Shown here: piece after piece, positions 23,859-32,191 of the stretch
How positions within the stretch are numbered: position 1 is the stretch's first letter
How the letters are laid out: every line of letters begins with the position of its first letter
Source of the DNA: CADEED01 sp041395625
GTDB taxonomy: Bacteria > Pseudomonadota > Gammaproteobacteria > Steroidobacterales > Steroidobacteraceae
Length of the DNA: 64,000 nt
NCBI GenBank assembly: GCA_041395625.1
Contig: JAWLAE010000001.1
Span: 1,240,001-1,304,000, forward strand
Reading direction: 5' to 3'
Made by a program: the position numbers and the translations under genes
Notes under the pieces: generated by a model
Seen by the model: only the letters and a program-made list of their open reading frames with translations
What the model was told of the DNA's origin: nothing
The model's database searches: none

Positions 23859-25706
23859 TCAGAACATCTCGGACGAATCCGGCGGCTTGTTGGCGCGTTG
23901 GTGCCGGGCCGGTATGAAATCGCCCGTGATCATGCCGGCGTAACTCTGGCCAGGCCCGACCATCGGATAGACGCCGGCGTCCGGATCGATCATCACCTCG
24001 AGGAACGCCGGGCCCGGGTACTTGACGAACTCCTCGATGACGCGCGGCACGTCCGCTTTGTGATCGAGGCGCACGGCGAATTGAAAACCATCGGCCTCCG
24101 CCGCCTTGATGAAATCTTTCTTGTGCAGCGATTTGTCGGAGGCTGACAACCTGCCCATGAAGAACAGCTTCTGCCATTGCTTCACCATGCCGTCGCCGCA
24201 GTTGTTGAGCACGACCACCTTGATCGGAAGCTCGTAAGTGGTCACCGTCTCCAGCTCGCCGATATTCATGCGCACGCTGGCGTCGCCATCGATATCGATG
24301 ACGAGCCGGTCCGGATGGGCGAACTGCGCGCCGATCGCCGCTGGCAGTCCGAAGCCCATCGTCCCCATGCTGCCGGAGGTGAGCCACAGGCGGGGCGCAC
24401 GAAAGTCGAAGTACTGCGCGGCCCACATCTGATGCTGGCCGACACCAGTCGCGATGATCGCCTCGCCGCGCGTATGCCGGTTGAGCTCTTCGATCACGTA
24501 GTGCGGCTGGATCAACTCGCTGTCCCGGTCGTAGTTCATGGCATGCACGCGGCGCAACTCGGCGAGTGACTCGAGCCAGCCGCTGAGATCGCGCTTGAAC
24601 TCGTGCCGTAGTCCGAATGCCGTCAGCGTACGCAGCCCATCGGCTAACAAGCCGACGTGCTGCCAATGCACTTTCTTGACCTTGTTGATCTCGGCCGGAT
24701 CGACATCGAGCTGCGCGATGCGCCGGGCGCCAGGCGCAAAATTGGGCGGATCGCCCGCAACCCGGTCGTCGAAGCGCGCGCCCACGGTGATCAGGAAGTC
24801 GCAGTCTTCGACCGCGTAGTTGGCGAAGGCCGCGCCGTGCATGCCGAGCATGCGCATCGACAGGGGATGCGTGGTATCGAACACGCCGATGCCCATCAAC
24901 GTCGTTACGACCGGAATGTCGAATTGCGTAGCGAACTCACGCAGCGCTTCGGCGGCATTGCCATTGACCGCGCCGCCACCGACGTATAACAACGGCCGCT
25001 CGGCCTCGCCCAGCATCTCGAAGAACTGCGCGGCCTCATGGTCGTCCACCGTGTTGGTCGCGATCACATCGAGACGCTTGCGATAGCCCGGCAACGGCAG
25101 CACGCCGTCGCCGACGAACACGCCTTGCCAGTTCTGCACGTCCTTCGGCACGTCGATCACCACCGGGCCCGGGCGGCCAGTGCGGGCGATCTCGAACGCC
25201 GAGCGCACGGTAGCCTCAAGCTTCTCAGGGTCAGTGACGAGAAATATGTGCTTGGCCACCGAGCCCATGATCGCCGCCACCGGCGCTTCCTGAAACGCAT
25301 CGCTGCCTATGGCCGCGGTCGGCACCTGGCCGCAGATCACGACGACTGGTACCGAGTCGGCCATGCAATCACGCACCGGCGTGACGGTGTTAGTGGCACC
25401 TGGGCCGGACGTGACCATGCAGACGCCCACGCGGCCGCTGGCCCGCGCGTAGCCGGCTGCCATGAAGCCGGCGCCCTGTTCGTTGGCCGGCACGATCAAC
25501 GGCATCTGCGGCCGACCGACGCGCACTTGCTCCTCGTTGTAACGGAACACCGCATCGTAGGTGGGCAGGATCGCGCCACCGCTGTAGCCGAAGATCGTCG
25601 TGACGCCCTCGTCCGCCAGCACCTGCACGACGATTTCCGCGCCGGACATCGTCTTGCCGGCGAGTGGATGCGAACCAGGCTTCGGGGTTTCGAGCGACTT
25701 CTTCAT
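23859..25706 (-). CDS. ilvI: Acetolactate synthase large subunit
   Basis: A 615-residue ThDP enzyme of branched-chain amino acid biosynthesis. The order is a Pyr domain with the catalytic Glu76 in NEQGAG, a central FAD-type domain, and a PP domain with GSMGTMGFGLPAAIGA and the ThDP/Mg loop IDGDASVRMNIGELETV. The early motif is GYSGG instead of GYPGG and the Glu segment is ANEQGAG rather than RHEQGAA, so it is a divergent member. The frame extends to a TTG at 25718, but the ATG at 25706 is preferred. The small subunit gene is close by on the opposite strand (25813), which is an unusual divergent arrangement. It is followed by gloA and adh. Confidence 0.92.
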   Translation of the reverse strand: MKKSLETPKPGSHPLAGKTMSGAEIVVQVLADEGVTTIFGYSGGAILPTYDAVFRYNEEQVRVGRPQMPLIVPANEQGAGFMAAGYARASGRVGVCMVTSGPGATNTVTPVRDCMADSVPVVVICGQVPTAAIGSDAFQEAPVAAIMGSVAKHIFLVTDPEKLEATVRSAFEIARTGRPGPVVIDVPKDVQNWQGVFVGDGVLPLPGYRKRLDVIATNTVDDHEAAQFFEMLGEAERPLLYVGGGAVNGNAAEALREFATQFDIPVVTTLMGIGVFDTTHPLSMRMLGMHGAAFANYAVEDCDFLITVGARFDDRVAGDPPNFAPGARRIAQLDVDPAEINKVKKVHWQHVGLLADGLRTLTAFGLRHEFKRDLSGWLESLAELRRVHAMNYDRDSELIQPHYVIEELNRHTRGEAIIATGVGQHQMWAAQYFDFRAPRLWLTSGSMGTMGFGLPAAIGAQFAHPDRLVIDIDGDASVRMNIGELETVTTYELPIKVVVLNNCGDGMVKQWQKLFFMGRLSASDKSLHKKDFIKAAEADGFQFAVRLDHKADVPRVIEEFVKYPGPAFLEVMIDPDAGVYPMVGPGQSYAGMITGDFIPARHQRANKPPDSSEMF

Positions 25707-25812
25707 CGGGTATGGCAAACGTCTGGCGAAGGTAACTGCCGCAGCGTAGCAGCACTGTCGTCTGACACAAACTGTTGGGTTATTCTGGTGGCTTCACCAG
25801 GACTTCAGCCGT

Positions 25813-26313
25813 ATGCGTCATATCATCGCCATCCACCTGCAGAACGAAGCGGGCGCCCTCACCCGGGTGACCGGCCTGTTCTCCACCCGCGGCTACAACA
25901 TCGAGTCGCTCTCGGTCGCCACCACCAACGATCCGACGGTCTCGCGCGTCACGCTGGTGACCAAGGGTTCCGATGCCGTGATCCAGCAGATCGTCAACCA
26001 GCTACTGAAGCTGGTCGACGTGGTGGGTGTGGAGGATATGACCCGCGGTGAACATATCGAGCGCGAGCTCGTGCTGCTGAAGCTCAAGGTGGACCCCAAG
26101 GTCACCGATGCGGTGCGCGGCTATGTCGTGCGCTCGGGCGGTCGGGTACTCGATCCGCGGACGGAAGCGTTCGTCGTCGAACTGACGGCGAGCGAGATCG
26201 AGGTCAGCAAGTTCGTCGAGGATCTGGGGGAGAGCTGCGAGATTCTGGACGTGGTCAGGAGCGGCGCGCTGGGTGTGGCGCGGTATGCGCGCGCCCTGCA
26301 GGTCGTACGCTAG
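25813..26313 (+). CDS. ilvH: Acetolactate synthase small (regulatory) subunit
   Basis: A 166-residue regulatory subunit that stimulates the large subunit and usually confers valine feedback. The N-terminal ACT domain is clear: IIAIHLQNEAGALTRVTGLFSTRGYNIESLSVATTNDPTVSRVTLVT, followed by ELVLLKLKV and the C-terminal GALGVARYARAL. It is transcribed divergently from the large subunit, with 106 bp between the two ATG codons, rather than in an ilvIH operon. It is convergent with the thioesterase gene. Confidence 0.92.
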   Translation: MRHIIAIHLQNEAGALTRVTGLFSTRGYNIESLSVATTNDPTVSRVTLVTKGSDAVIQQIVNQLLKLVDVVGVEDMTRGEHIERELVLLKLKVDPKVTDAVRGYVVRSGGRVLDPRTEAFVVELTASEIEVSKFVEDLGESCEILDVVRSGALGVARYARALQVVR

Positions 26314-26353
26314 TCAGCGGTTTTCGCATCAATAGTGCCCTCTTAGCTATAAT

Positions 26354-26794
26354 TTAAACCGCTAGTGGCTCAATAGCGCGCCTGATGGTATCCGGAACCG
26401 GCACCGGTCGGCGGCTTACCTGGTCTACGTACACGTGCACGAAGCGCCCCAGCGCAGCGGCAGCATCCTGGCCTTTGACGAACACGGCCAGTCGATACTC
26501 CACGCTCGACGTGCCGAGCCGCGCCAAGGCCAGCCCGACCTCCAGCCGATCCGGAAACGACACCGGCGCGAAGTACTGGCAGCCCGTCTCGACTACGAGA
26601 CCGATCGCTGGCAAGTCGCGGATATCGGCGGCGGTGGCGTCGATGAGATAGCCGTTCACCGCCGTATCGAAGTACGAGTAATAGATCACGTTGTTGACGT
26701 GGCCATAGTGATCGTTGTCCAGCCAGCGCGTCGGCATCGGGCGGAATACGGGAAATTCGCCGCGTAGCGGCGCCGGGGTGCGGGTGGCGTTCAT
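26354..26794 (-). CDS. 4HBT-family (YbgC-like) acyl-CoA thioesterase
   Basis: A 146-residue hotdog-fold thioesterase. The segment TRWLDNDHYGHVNNVIYYSYFDTAVNGYL holds the 4-hydroxybenzoyl-CoA thioesterase motif with its catalytic Asp. The mid-region FPDRLEVGLALARLGTSSVEYRLAVF is also characteristic. The substrate is probably a short or aromatic acyl-CoA. It diverges from the alcohol dehydrogenase at 26833, with 38 bp between the ATG codons. Confidence 0.87.
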   Translation of the reverse strand: MNATRTPAPLRGEFPVFRPMPTRWLDNDHYGHVNNVIYYSYFDTAVNGYLIDATAADIRDLPAIGLVVETGCQYFAPVSFPDRLEVGLALARLGTSSVEYRLAVFVKGQDAAAALGRFVHVYVDQVSRRPVPVPDTIRRAIEPLAV

Positions 26795-26832
26795 TGGCTT
26801 GCGTCCGGTTGGGTCCTGGCGATACTGCCTGT

Positions 26833-27963
26833 ATGCGAACTCGAGCCGCCATTCTCACTCAAATGGGCGCCACCGCGCCCTACGCCGTTTCCAAACCCCT
26901 GGCAATCGAGGAGATTGAACTCGCGCCGCCGGGTCCGGGTGAGGTGCTGGTGCGGATGCGCGCCGCGGGCCTGTGCCACTCCGATCTCTCCGTCATCGAC
27001 GGCAATCGCCCGCGACCGATGCCGATGGTGCTGGGTCACGAGGGCGCCGGCGTGGTCGAAGCATTGGGCGACGGCGTGCGGGATTTCGCCGTCGGCGATC
27101 ACGTGGTGACCGCCTTCGTGCCGAGCTGCGGACAATGCGCGCCGTGCGCCGGCGGTCGGCCCGCATTGTGCGAACCGGGCGCGACCAGCAACACGGCCGG
27201 CACGCTCCTGTCAGGTGAGCGGCGCCTGCAGAACGCTGCGGGCAAGCCACTCAATCATCATCTCGGCGTCTCGGCGTTTGCCGAGTTCGCCGTCGTCGCG
27301 AGCGAGTCGTTAGTCAAGGTAGCTCGAGACTTGCCGTTCGACGAGGCGGCGGTGTTCGGCTGCGCCGTGATGACCGGCGTCGGCGCCGTCATCAATACGG
27401 CCGCATTGCCGCTCGAACGCAGCGTGGCGGTCGTCGGGCTGGGCGGTGTCGGCCTGGCAGCGTTGTTAGGCGCACGCGTACAACAGTCCGCCGTTCTGAT
27501 CGCAATCGATCTATCGGCTGCGAAGCTCGCCCTGGCCACAGAACTCGGCGCAACGCATGTCTTCAATGCCGCAGATCCCGACTGCGCGGCGCAGGTCCGC
27601 GAAGCGACCCGCGGCGGCGTCGAGTACGCCTTCGAGATGGCAGGGAGCGTCAAGGCGATGGCGCTCGCCTACCAGATCACGCGCCGCGGTGGCACCACGG
27701 TCACGGCCGGCCTGTCGCACCCGAGTGCGATGTTCTCGATTCCGCACGTCGGCATCGTGGCCGAAGAGCGCACCATCAAGGGCAGCTACCTCGGCAGCGC
27801 GGTACCGCGGCGCGACATCCCACGCTATATCGATTGGTACCGCGCCGGCCGCCTGCCGGTCGACCGTCTCTTGTCCGAACATCTGGCCTTGGACGACATT
27901 AACGGGGCTTTTGACCGCCTGGCTCGGGGTGAATCGGTGCGCCAAGTGGTCCAATTTGCGTGA
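26833..27963 (+). CDS. Zinc-dependent alcohol dehydrogenase
   Basis: A 376-residue MDR alcohol dehydrogenase. Zinc ligands are in AGLCHSDLSVID and LGHEGAGVVEALG. The structural zinc lobe is CGQCAPCAGGRPALC, and the cofactor motif is VGLGGVGLAALLGARVQ, followed by IAIDLSAAKL. The ATG at 26833 (MRTRAAILTQMG) is chosen over an earlier frame start that would overlap the divergent thioesterase. It differs clearly from the other ADH in this window. It may feed primary alcohols or hydroxy-compounds into the degradative pathways. A weak hairpin with a T-run lies downstream. Confidence 0.88.
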   Translation: MRTRAAILTQMGATAPYAVSKPLAIEEIELAPPGPGEVLVRMRAAGLCHSDLSVIDGNRPRPMPMVLGHEGAGVVEALGDGVRDFAVGDHVVTAFVPSCGQCAPCAGGRPALCEPGATSNTAGTLLSGERRLQNAAGKPLNHHLGVSAFAEFAVVASESLVKVARDLPFDEAAVFGCAVMTGVGAVINTAALPLERSVAVVGLGGVGLAALLGARVQQSAVLIAIDLSAAKLALATELGATHVFNAADPDCAAQVREATRGGVEYAFEMAGSVKAMALAYQITRRGGTTVTAGLSHPSAMFSIPHVGIVAEERTIKGSYLGSAVPRRDIPRYIDWYRAGRLPVDRLLSEHLALDDINGAFDRLARGESVRQVVQFA

Positions 27964-28072
27964 AGCCGATATCGGGTTCCATCGCACTTTCGATGTGGCT
28001 TGCGCGCAACGCTTGACGCGCGTCGCGCCGAGCGTGCACAGCGCCATATTTCTGTTAGATTTGGGCCGCTTG

Positions 28073-28094
28073 GCAGCCGCTGGCTGCTGTTTTT
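28073..28094 (+). terminator. Possible terminator or leader hairpin between adh and the TonB receptor gene
   Basis: A 6-bp GC stem GCAGCC/GGCTGC with a 3-nt loop is followed by TGTTTTT. It could end the upstream adh transcript. It lies only about 40 bp before the TonB receptor ATG, so it may also fold in that mRNA leader. The stem is short. Confidence 0.45.
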
Positions 28095-28136
28095 CGCACA
28101 CCGACCCGCATAACACTCCGGGGGGGAGATCCTTTT

Positions 28137-30380
28137 ATGTCGAGTAATCGTATGTTGCGTTTTGCCATCGCACTGGCGCTCGCGCCAGCCGCCACCCTCG
28201 CGCAGGAAACCGCTCAGCAAGGCGGCCTGCAGGAAATCGTCGTCACAGCCGAACGTCGCGAAGCATCGTTGCAGACCGTGCCGATCGCCGTCACGGCGCT
28301 GAATGAAGAAGCGCTGGCCGACCGGCAGGTGCTCGAATCGCGCGATCTCGCGCGTTTCACACCCAGCCTGAAGATGTTCAGCAACATCACTTCGCCTACC
28401 AACCTGTCGCCATCGCTGCGCGGCTCCTTGCAACAGGACGCCTCGCTGATCGTCGCGGAATCGCCTTTCGGCATTTACGTCGATGACGTCTATCTGGCGC
28501 GTTTGAACGGCAACAACATCACGCTGGCCGATGTCGAGCGAGTGGAAGTGCTGCGCGGGCCGCAAGGAACATTGTACGGCCGTAACACGCTGGTCGGCGC
28601 GATCAAGTTCATTTCGCGCACGCCAGGCGAGGACAGCTGGCTGAAAGGCAGCATCGGACTCGGCAACTACGATCAGTATCGCGGCAGCTTCAGCGCCGGC
28701 GGCATGCTCGGCGACTCGAACTGGGCGGGCTCGTTCTCGGCGCTACTCACCCACAAGGACGGCACACACCAGAACGTGAATCCCGGCAACCTGCGCGAGA
28801 CGGGCTTGGAACGCAACTGGGCCACACGCGCCAAGTTGCGTTACATGGGCTTCGAGAAGCTCGACGTCACGTTCTCGTTGTCGCACGCCAACTCCAAGAA
28901 CGATGCCCAGCAACTGACACCGGGCATCACGCCCAATGTGCCGAGCAATCAGCGCTTCACGTCGGACGATATCGTCACCGGCGCATTCGCAATTCCGATG
29001 AACCCGGCTTCGTTCGTCAACCTCGGCACCTTCGAGGTTTATACGCCGCTCGTGCCGGGCGGTGGTCCGCCACCCGTTGCGAGCCAGCCGCAGGGCGAGA
29101 CCGAGCAGACGATCGGCTCGATCAATGTGTCCTACGATCTCGGCTGGGGCACCTTCAAGTCAATCACCGGCTACGTCAAGACCCAGGACTTCTTCAGCAC
29201 GGACTTCAGTGGCAGCGGCGGCGTCATCGGCGCCAACCGGCTGGACGTCGATCAGTTCTCCGAAGAGCTGCAACTCGTGGGCACAGCACTGGACGACCGC
29301 CTGTCGTACATTGCGGGTTTGTATTTCTTCAAGGAGAAGGGCGAGCAGAACTTCGGCTGGCGCCTGGGAATCCCGTTCTCCACCAGCCTGATCGAAGCCA
29401 AGGTGACGTCCTATTCGGCGTTTACGCAGCTCGATTACAACCTCACCGATGCCCTGAAGGTGACGGCTGGCCTGCGTTACACGCGCGACAAAAAGGACTT
29501 CGACTTCACGTTCAACGGCCTGCTGCCGCCGGTCACACCGGTGATGGGGTTCGTCGACCTTACAAACACCTACACTCAGACGACCCCGAAAGTGGGCATC
29601 GACTGGACGGTCCCAACGAGCGGTTCCTTCGACAGCCTGTTGCTGTATGCGACGGCCGCCCAAGGCTTCAAGTCTGGTGGTTACAACGGCATCGCGATCG
29701 TCAACTTCAACGATGCACAGACTCCTTATGGTCTGGAGACCAACTGGACCTATGAGGTGGGCGTCAAGGCGGACATGGCCGACAACCGAGTTCGTGTCAA
29801 CGCCAACTATTTCTACGAGAAGGCGAAAGACCTGACGCTCAACGCAACGGTTGAGCTGGCACCTGGCTTGTTCTCGTTCCCGGTGCAGAACGCCGGCGAC
29901 GCGACCATCCAGGGTCTCGAGTTCGAAGTGACGGCGGTCCCCTCTGACAACCTCACTTTGTTCATGAATGGCTCCTTGCTCACCGGCAAGTACACGCGGC
30001 TCGAACCGTCGGCCGCGCCCAATCAGGCGATCACCTTGTTCAATATCGACGAGCCGACGCCACCGCAGATTCCGGACTACACCGCAACGATCGGCTTCGA
30101 TTACGGCATCGATACGTCGGTGGGACGCGTCAAACTAGGTGCGGACTGGTTCTTCCAGGACTCGTACATCACCGGCGCGACCAACGACTTCCAGGTCGAG
30201 CCGTACAATATCGGCAACGCCTTTGCCTCGGTTTCGTTCGGCGATGTCTGGACATTGCGCGGCCAGGTGAAGAACCTGCAGAACAAGGAAATCATCACCA
30301 CGGGCAGCCGCGGACTGGGCGGTTTCATTCCGTTGCCAGCTCGCACCTGGCTACTGTCGCTGGAGTATTCCATGAACTGA
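28137..30380 (+). CDS. TonB-dependent outer-membrane receptor
   Basis: A 747-residue outer-membrane receptor with a signal peptide (MSSNRMLRFAIALALAPAATLAQE). A TonB-box-like stretch, LQEIVVTAERREASLQTVP, begins the plug domain (to about residue 170, with RVEVLRGPQGTLYGRNTLVGAIKFISR). A 22-strand barrel follows, ending in the aromatic-rich WLLSLEYSMN. The plug style IVVTAERR is common in Sphingomonas- and Steroidobacter-like degraders and is often linked to uptake of hydrophobic or glycosylated substrates as well as siderophores. A GGGGGGAG ribosome site precedes the ATG, and a strong terminator follows. The ligand is unknown; no ExbBD or ferric regulator is adjacent. Confidence 0.93.
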   Translation: MSSNRMLRFAIALALAPAATLAQETAQQGGLQEIVVTAERREASLQTVPIAVTALNEEALADRQVLESRDLARFTPSLKMFSNITSPTNLSPSLRGSLQQDASLIVAESPFGIYVDDVYLARLNGNNITLADVERVEVLRGPQGTLYGRNTLVGAIKFISRTPGEDSWLKGSIGLGNYDQYRGSFSAGGMLGDSNWAGSFSALLTHKDGTHQNVNPGNLRETGLERNWATRAKLRYMGFEKLDVTFSLSHANSKNDAQQLTPGITPNVPSNQRFTSDDIVTGAFAIPMNPASFVNLGTFEVYTPLVPGGGPPPVASQPQGETEQTIGSINVSYDLGWGTFKSITGYVKTQDFFSTDFSGSGGVIGANRLDVDQFSEELQLVGTALDDRLSYIAGLYFFKEKGEQNFGWRLGIPFSTSLIEAKVTSYSAFTQLDYNLTDALKVTAGLRYTRDKKDFDFTFNGLLPPVTPVMGFVDLTNTYTQTTPKVGIDWTVPTSGSFDSLLLYATAAQGFKSGGYNGIAIVNFNDAQTPYGLETNWTYEVGVKADMADNRVRVNANYFYEKAKDLTLNATVELAPGLFSFPVQNAGDATIQGLEFEVTAVPSDNLTLFMNGSLLTGKYTRLEPSAAPNQAITLFNIDEPTPPQIPDYTATIGFDYGIDTSVGRVKLGADWFFQDSYITGATNDFQVEPYNIGNAFASVSFGDVWTLRGQVKNLQNKEIITTGSRGLGGFIPLPARTWLLSLEYSMN

Positions 30381-30419
30381 TGTCGCGGCACGGCACGCCA
30401 GGCGTGTCAGCCGTGACCC

Positions 30420-30445
30420 AGCGGGCCTTCGGGCCCGCTTTTTTT
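30420..30445 (+). terminator. Rho-independent terminator after the TonB receptor
   Basis: An 8-bp perfect stem, AGCGGGCC with GGCCCGCT, closed by a TTCG tetraloop and followed by TTTTTT. It lies 40 bp after the receptor stop on the plus strand. Confidence 0.92.
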
Positions 30446-30533
30446 GCGCCGGCAATATGTGGTGCAAATGCACTTGAATTGCGTGTGGATCAGCCCGGCC
30501 CCAGCCCCTACATTGCTCGAGGAGGTGGGTGCG

Positions 30534-30812
30534 ATGACAGCGAACATGGCGCGGTTGGCCAGGCGTGACAGATCGATCAAGGCTCGTCGCCTGGCCAGCG
30601 GCGCGCTCATGGTGCTTGCAGCCATCGCGCCGCTCGCAGTGGACGCCGATGCGCGCGCTGTCAAGAAGCGGCGCTGCGCCGCCCTGCAACAACAGATTGA
30701 TCGCCTGGATTCCAGACTACGCGCGGGTTACTCCGTCCGCCAGGGCGAAGCGCTGCGCGCCAAACGCCGCCAGCTAAAGGACGAATACTACAACCTGCGC
30801 TGCGGTCGTTAG
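30534..30812 (+). CDS. Small basic exported protein of unknown function
   Basis: A 92-residue protein. A basic N-terminus precedes a hydrophobic segment (ARRLASGALMVLAAIAPLAVDADA) that looks like a signal peptide. The mature part is short, Arg/Lys-rich and predicted to be a helical hairpin: CAALQQQIDRLDSRLRAGYSVRQGEALRAKRRQLKDEYYNLRC. It has a cysteine near each end, consistent with a disulfide-closed antiparallel coiled coil. The ATG at 30534 follows a GAGGAGG site. The frame is open for 30 codons upstream, but those codons overlap the terminator region. The family is not recognised. Confidence 0.7.
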   Translation: MTANMARLARRDRSIKARRLASGALMVLAAIAPLAVDADARAVKKRRCAALQQQIDRLDSRLRAGYSVRQGEALRAKRRQLKDEYYNLRCGR

Positions 30813-30815
30813 TCG

Positions 30816-31790
30816 TCAGGGCAGGAGAACGGTTGCGCCGGTGGTCTGGCGCGCTTCGAGATCGCGGTGGGCTTGGGCCGCATCCCGCAAGGCATAGCGT
30901 TGATTGATCTGCACCTTGAAGCGCTTCGCCTTGAGCGCTGCGAAGGTCTCACGCGCGGCCGATTCGAGATCGGCGCGCGCCGCGATATAGCCGAACAACG
31001 AGGGCCGCGTGAGGAACAGCGAGCCGCGCTTGGTCAGTTCGAGTATGGAGATCGGCGGCACCGGGCCGGACGCATTGCCGTAAGACACCATCAGGCCGCG
31101 CGGCCGCAGGCAGTCGAGCGAGGTGAAAAACGTGTCCTTGCCGATCGAGTCGTAGACCACGTCGACGCCCACGCCTTTGGTGAGCTTGCGCACCGCCGCC
31201 GCGAGTTCGGCACTGTCCTGCAACAAGACGTGTTGGCAGCCCGCCTTCCTGGCGATGGCCGCTTTCGCCGCATTGCCTACCACGCCGATGACCCGCGCGC
31301 CGAGCGAGCGTGCCCACGGGACCAGCAGGAGCCCGACCCCACCCGCCGCCGCATAGACCAGGATCGTGTCGCCCTTCTGCACACGGTGCGTGCGGCGAAT
31401 CAGATAGTGCGCCGTCAGGCCTTTCAGCATCAGTACTGCGGCCTGCTCGTTGCTCACGCCCTTGGGCAGCTTCACCAGCCGATCGGCCGGCACGTTGCGG
31501 ACTTCACAATAGGCACCGGTGCCGTTCAGAACATAGGCGACGCGATCACCTTTCTTGAAGCCGCTTACCTTCGGGCCGACTGCGAGCACGAATCCGGCGG
31601 CTTCACGCCCCAGTCCGCCCGGCATGGGTATGGGATAGAGGCCCGTGCGGTCGTAGACGTCGATGTAGTTGAGACCCACCGCGGTCTGCTTGACGAGCAC
31701 TTGCCCGGCAGCGGGCTTGCCAGGGTCGACTGACTCGAGTTGCAGTACCTCGGGCCCGCCCGTGGTGTGTAGTCGGATCGCACTCGGCAT
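30816..31790 (-). CDS. NADPH:quinone reductase (QOR-type medium-chain reductase)
   Basis: A 324-residue zinc-free MDR enzyme that matches bacterial quinone oxidoreductase. Diagnostic segments are the N-terminal MPSAIRLHTTGGPEVLQLESV, GLNYIDVYDRTGLYPIPMPGGLGREAAGFV, YAAAGGVGLLLVPWARSLGARVIG and VVYDSIGKDTF. It probably reduces quinones or enones with NADPH. It lies 18 bp after the thioredoxin-like ferredoxin gene, which itself follows the PII gene, so all three may be expressed from the sigma-54-type promoter at 32563-32578. Confidence 0.9.
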   Translation of the reverse strand: MPSAIRLHTTGGPEVLQLESVDPGKPAAGQVLVKQTAVGLNYIDVYDRTGLYPIPMPGGLGREAAGFVLAVGPKVSGFKKGDRVAYVLNGTGAYCEVRNVPADRLVKLPKGVSNEQAAVLMLKGLTAHYLIRRTHRVQKGDTILVYAAAGGVGLLLVPWARSLGARVIGVVGNAAKAAIARKAGCQHVLLQDSAELAAAVRKLTKGVGVDVVYDSIGKDTFFTSLDCLRPRGLMVSYGNASGPVPPISILELTKRGSLFLTRPSLFGYIAARADLESAARETFAALKAKRFKVQINQRYALRDAAQAHRDLEARQTTGATVLLP

Positions 31791-31808
31791 GATGTTTCCT
31801 CTCGTATA

Positions 31809-32189
31809 TCAGTCCACGACCGTGGGTGCTAACAACGGTGCGGTGGCGAAGCGCAGATCTGCCACCGGCACGCCGCCGATCAGATGCTGCTGGATGATGC
31901 GCTCCAGATTAGCGGGCGTGCACTGCCGATACCAGATGCCTTCGGGGTAAACGAGCGCAATGGGCCCATCGATACACACGCGCAGGCAATCGGCCTTGGT
32001 GCGATACACGTTCGGCGTGGCATCGTGCAACCCGAGTTCACGCAGACGATCCTTGAGATAGAGCCACGATGCCTGTTGCTCAGGCTCCGGCGCGCACTTG
32101 CCACCGACACACAGAAAGATGTGGCGGCTGGACTGGCCGATATGGTGCTTCGCGACCGAGCGCTCGAGCGCCGCGCGCTGCTCGGACAC
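31809..32189 (-). CDS. Thioredoxin-like [2Fe-2S] ferredoxin
   Basis: A 126-residue protein of the thioredoxin-like [2Fe-2S] ferredoxin family. The four cluster cysteines are Cys27 and Cys32 (FLCVGGKCAP), then Cys68 and Cys72 (ADCLRVCIDGP), the pattern of the Aquifex/Azotobacter FdI-like and CbiW-type proteins. The C-terminal VYPEGIWYRQCTP is also typical. The start is a GTG only 2 bp after the PII stop; no ATG exists in the early frame. Its pairing with PII and a quinone reductase suggests an electron-transfer role tied to nitrogen status, which is inference. Confidence 0.87.
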   Translation of the reverse strand: MSEQRAALERSVAKHHIGQSSRHIFLCVGGKCAPEPEQQASWLYLKDRLRELGLHDATPNVYRTKADCLRVCIDGPIALVYPEGIWYRQCTPANLERIIQQHLIGGVPVADLRFATAPLLAPTVVD

Positions 32190-32191
32190 GG

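Noticed and set aside
25038..26051. 337-codon plus-strand open frame across the ilv divergent region
   Set aside because: It overlaps both subunit genes in the wrong frame or strand and has no domain.
26316..26363. AGCGGTTT...AAACCGCT inverted repeat between ilvH and the thioesterase gene
   Set aside because: Only 8 bp with a loop of about 32 nt and no clear T-run; too weak to call a terminator.
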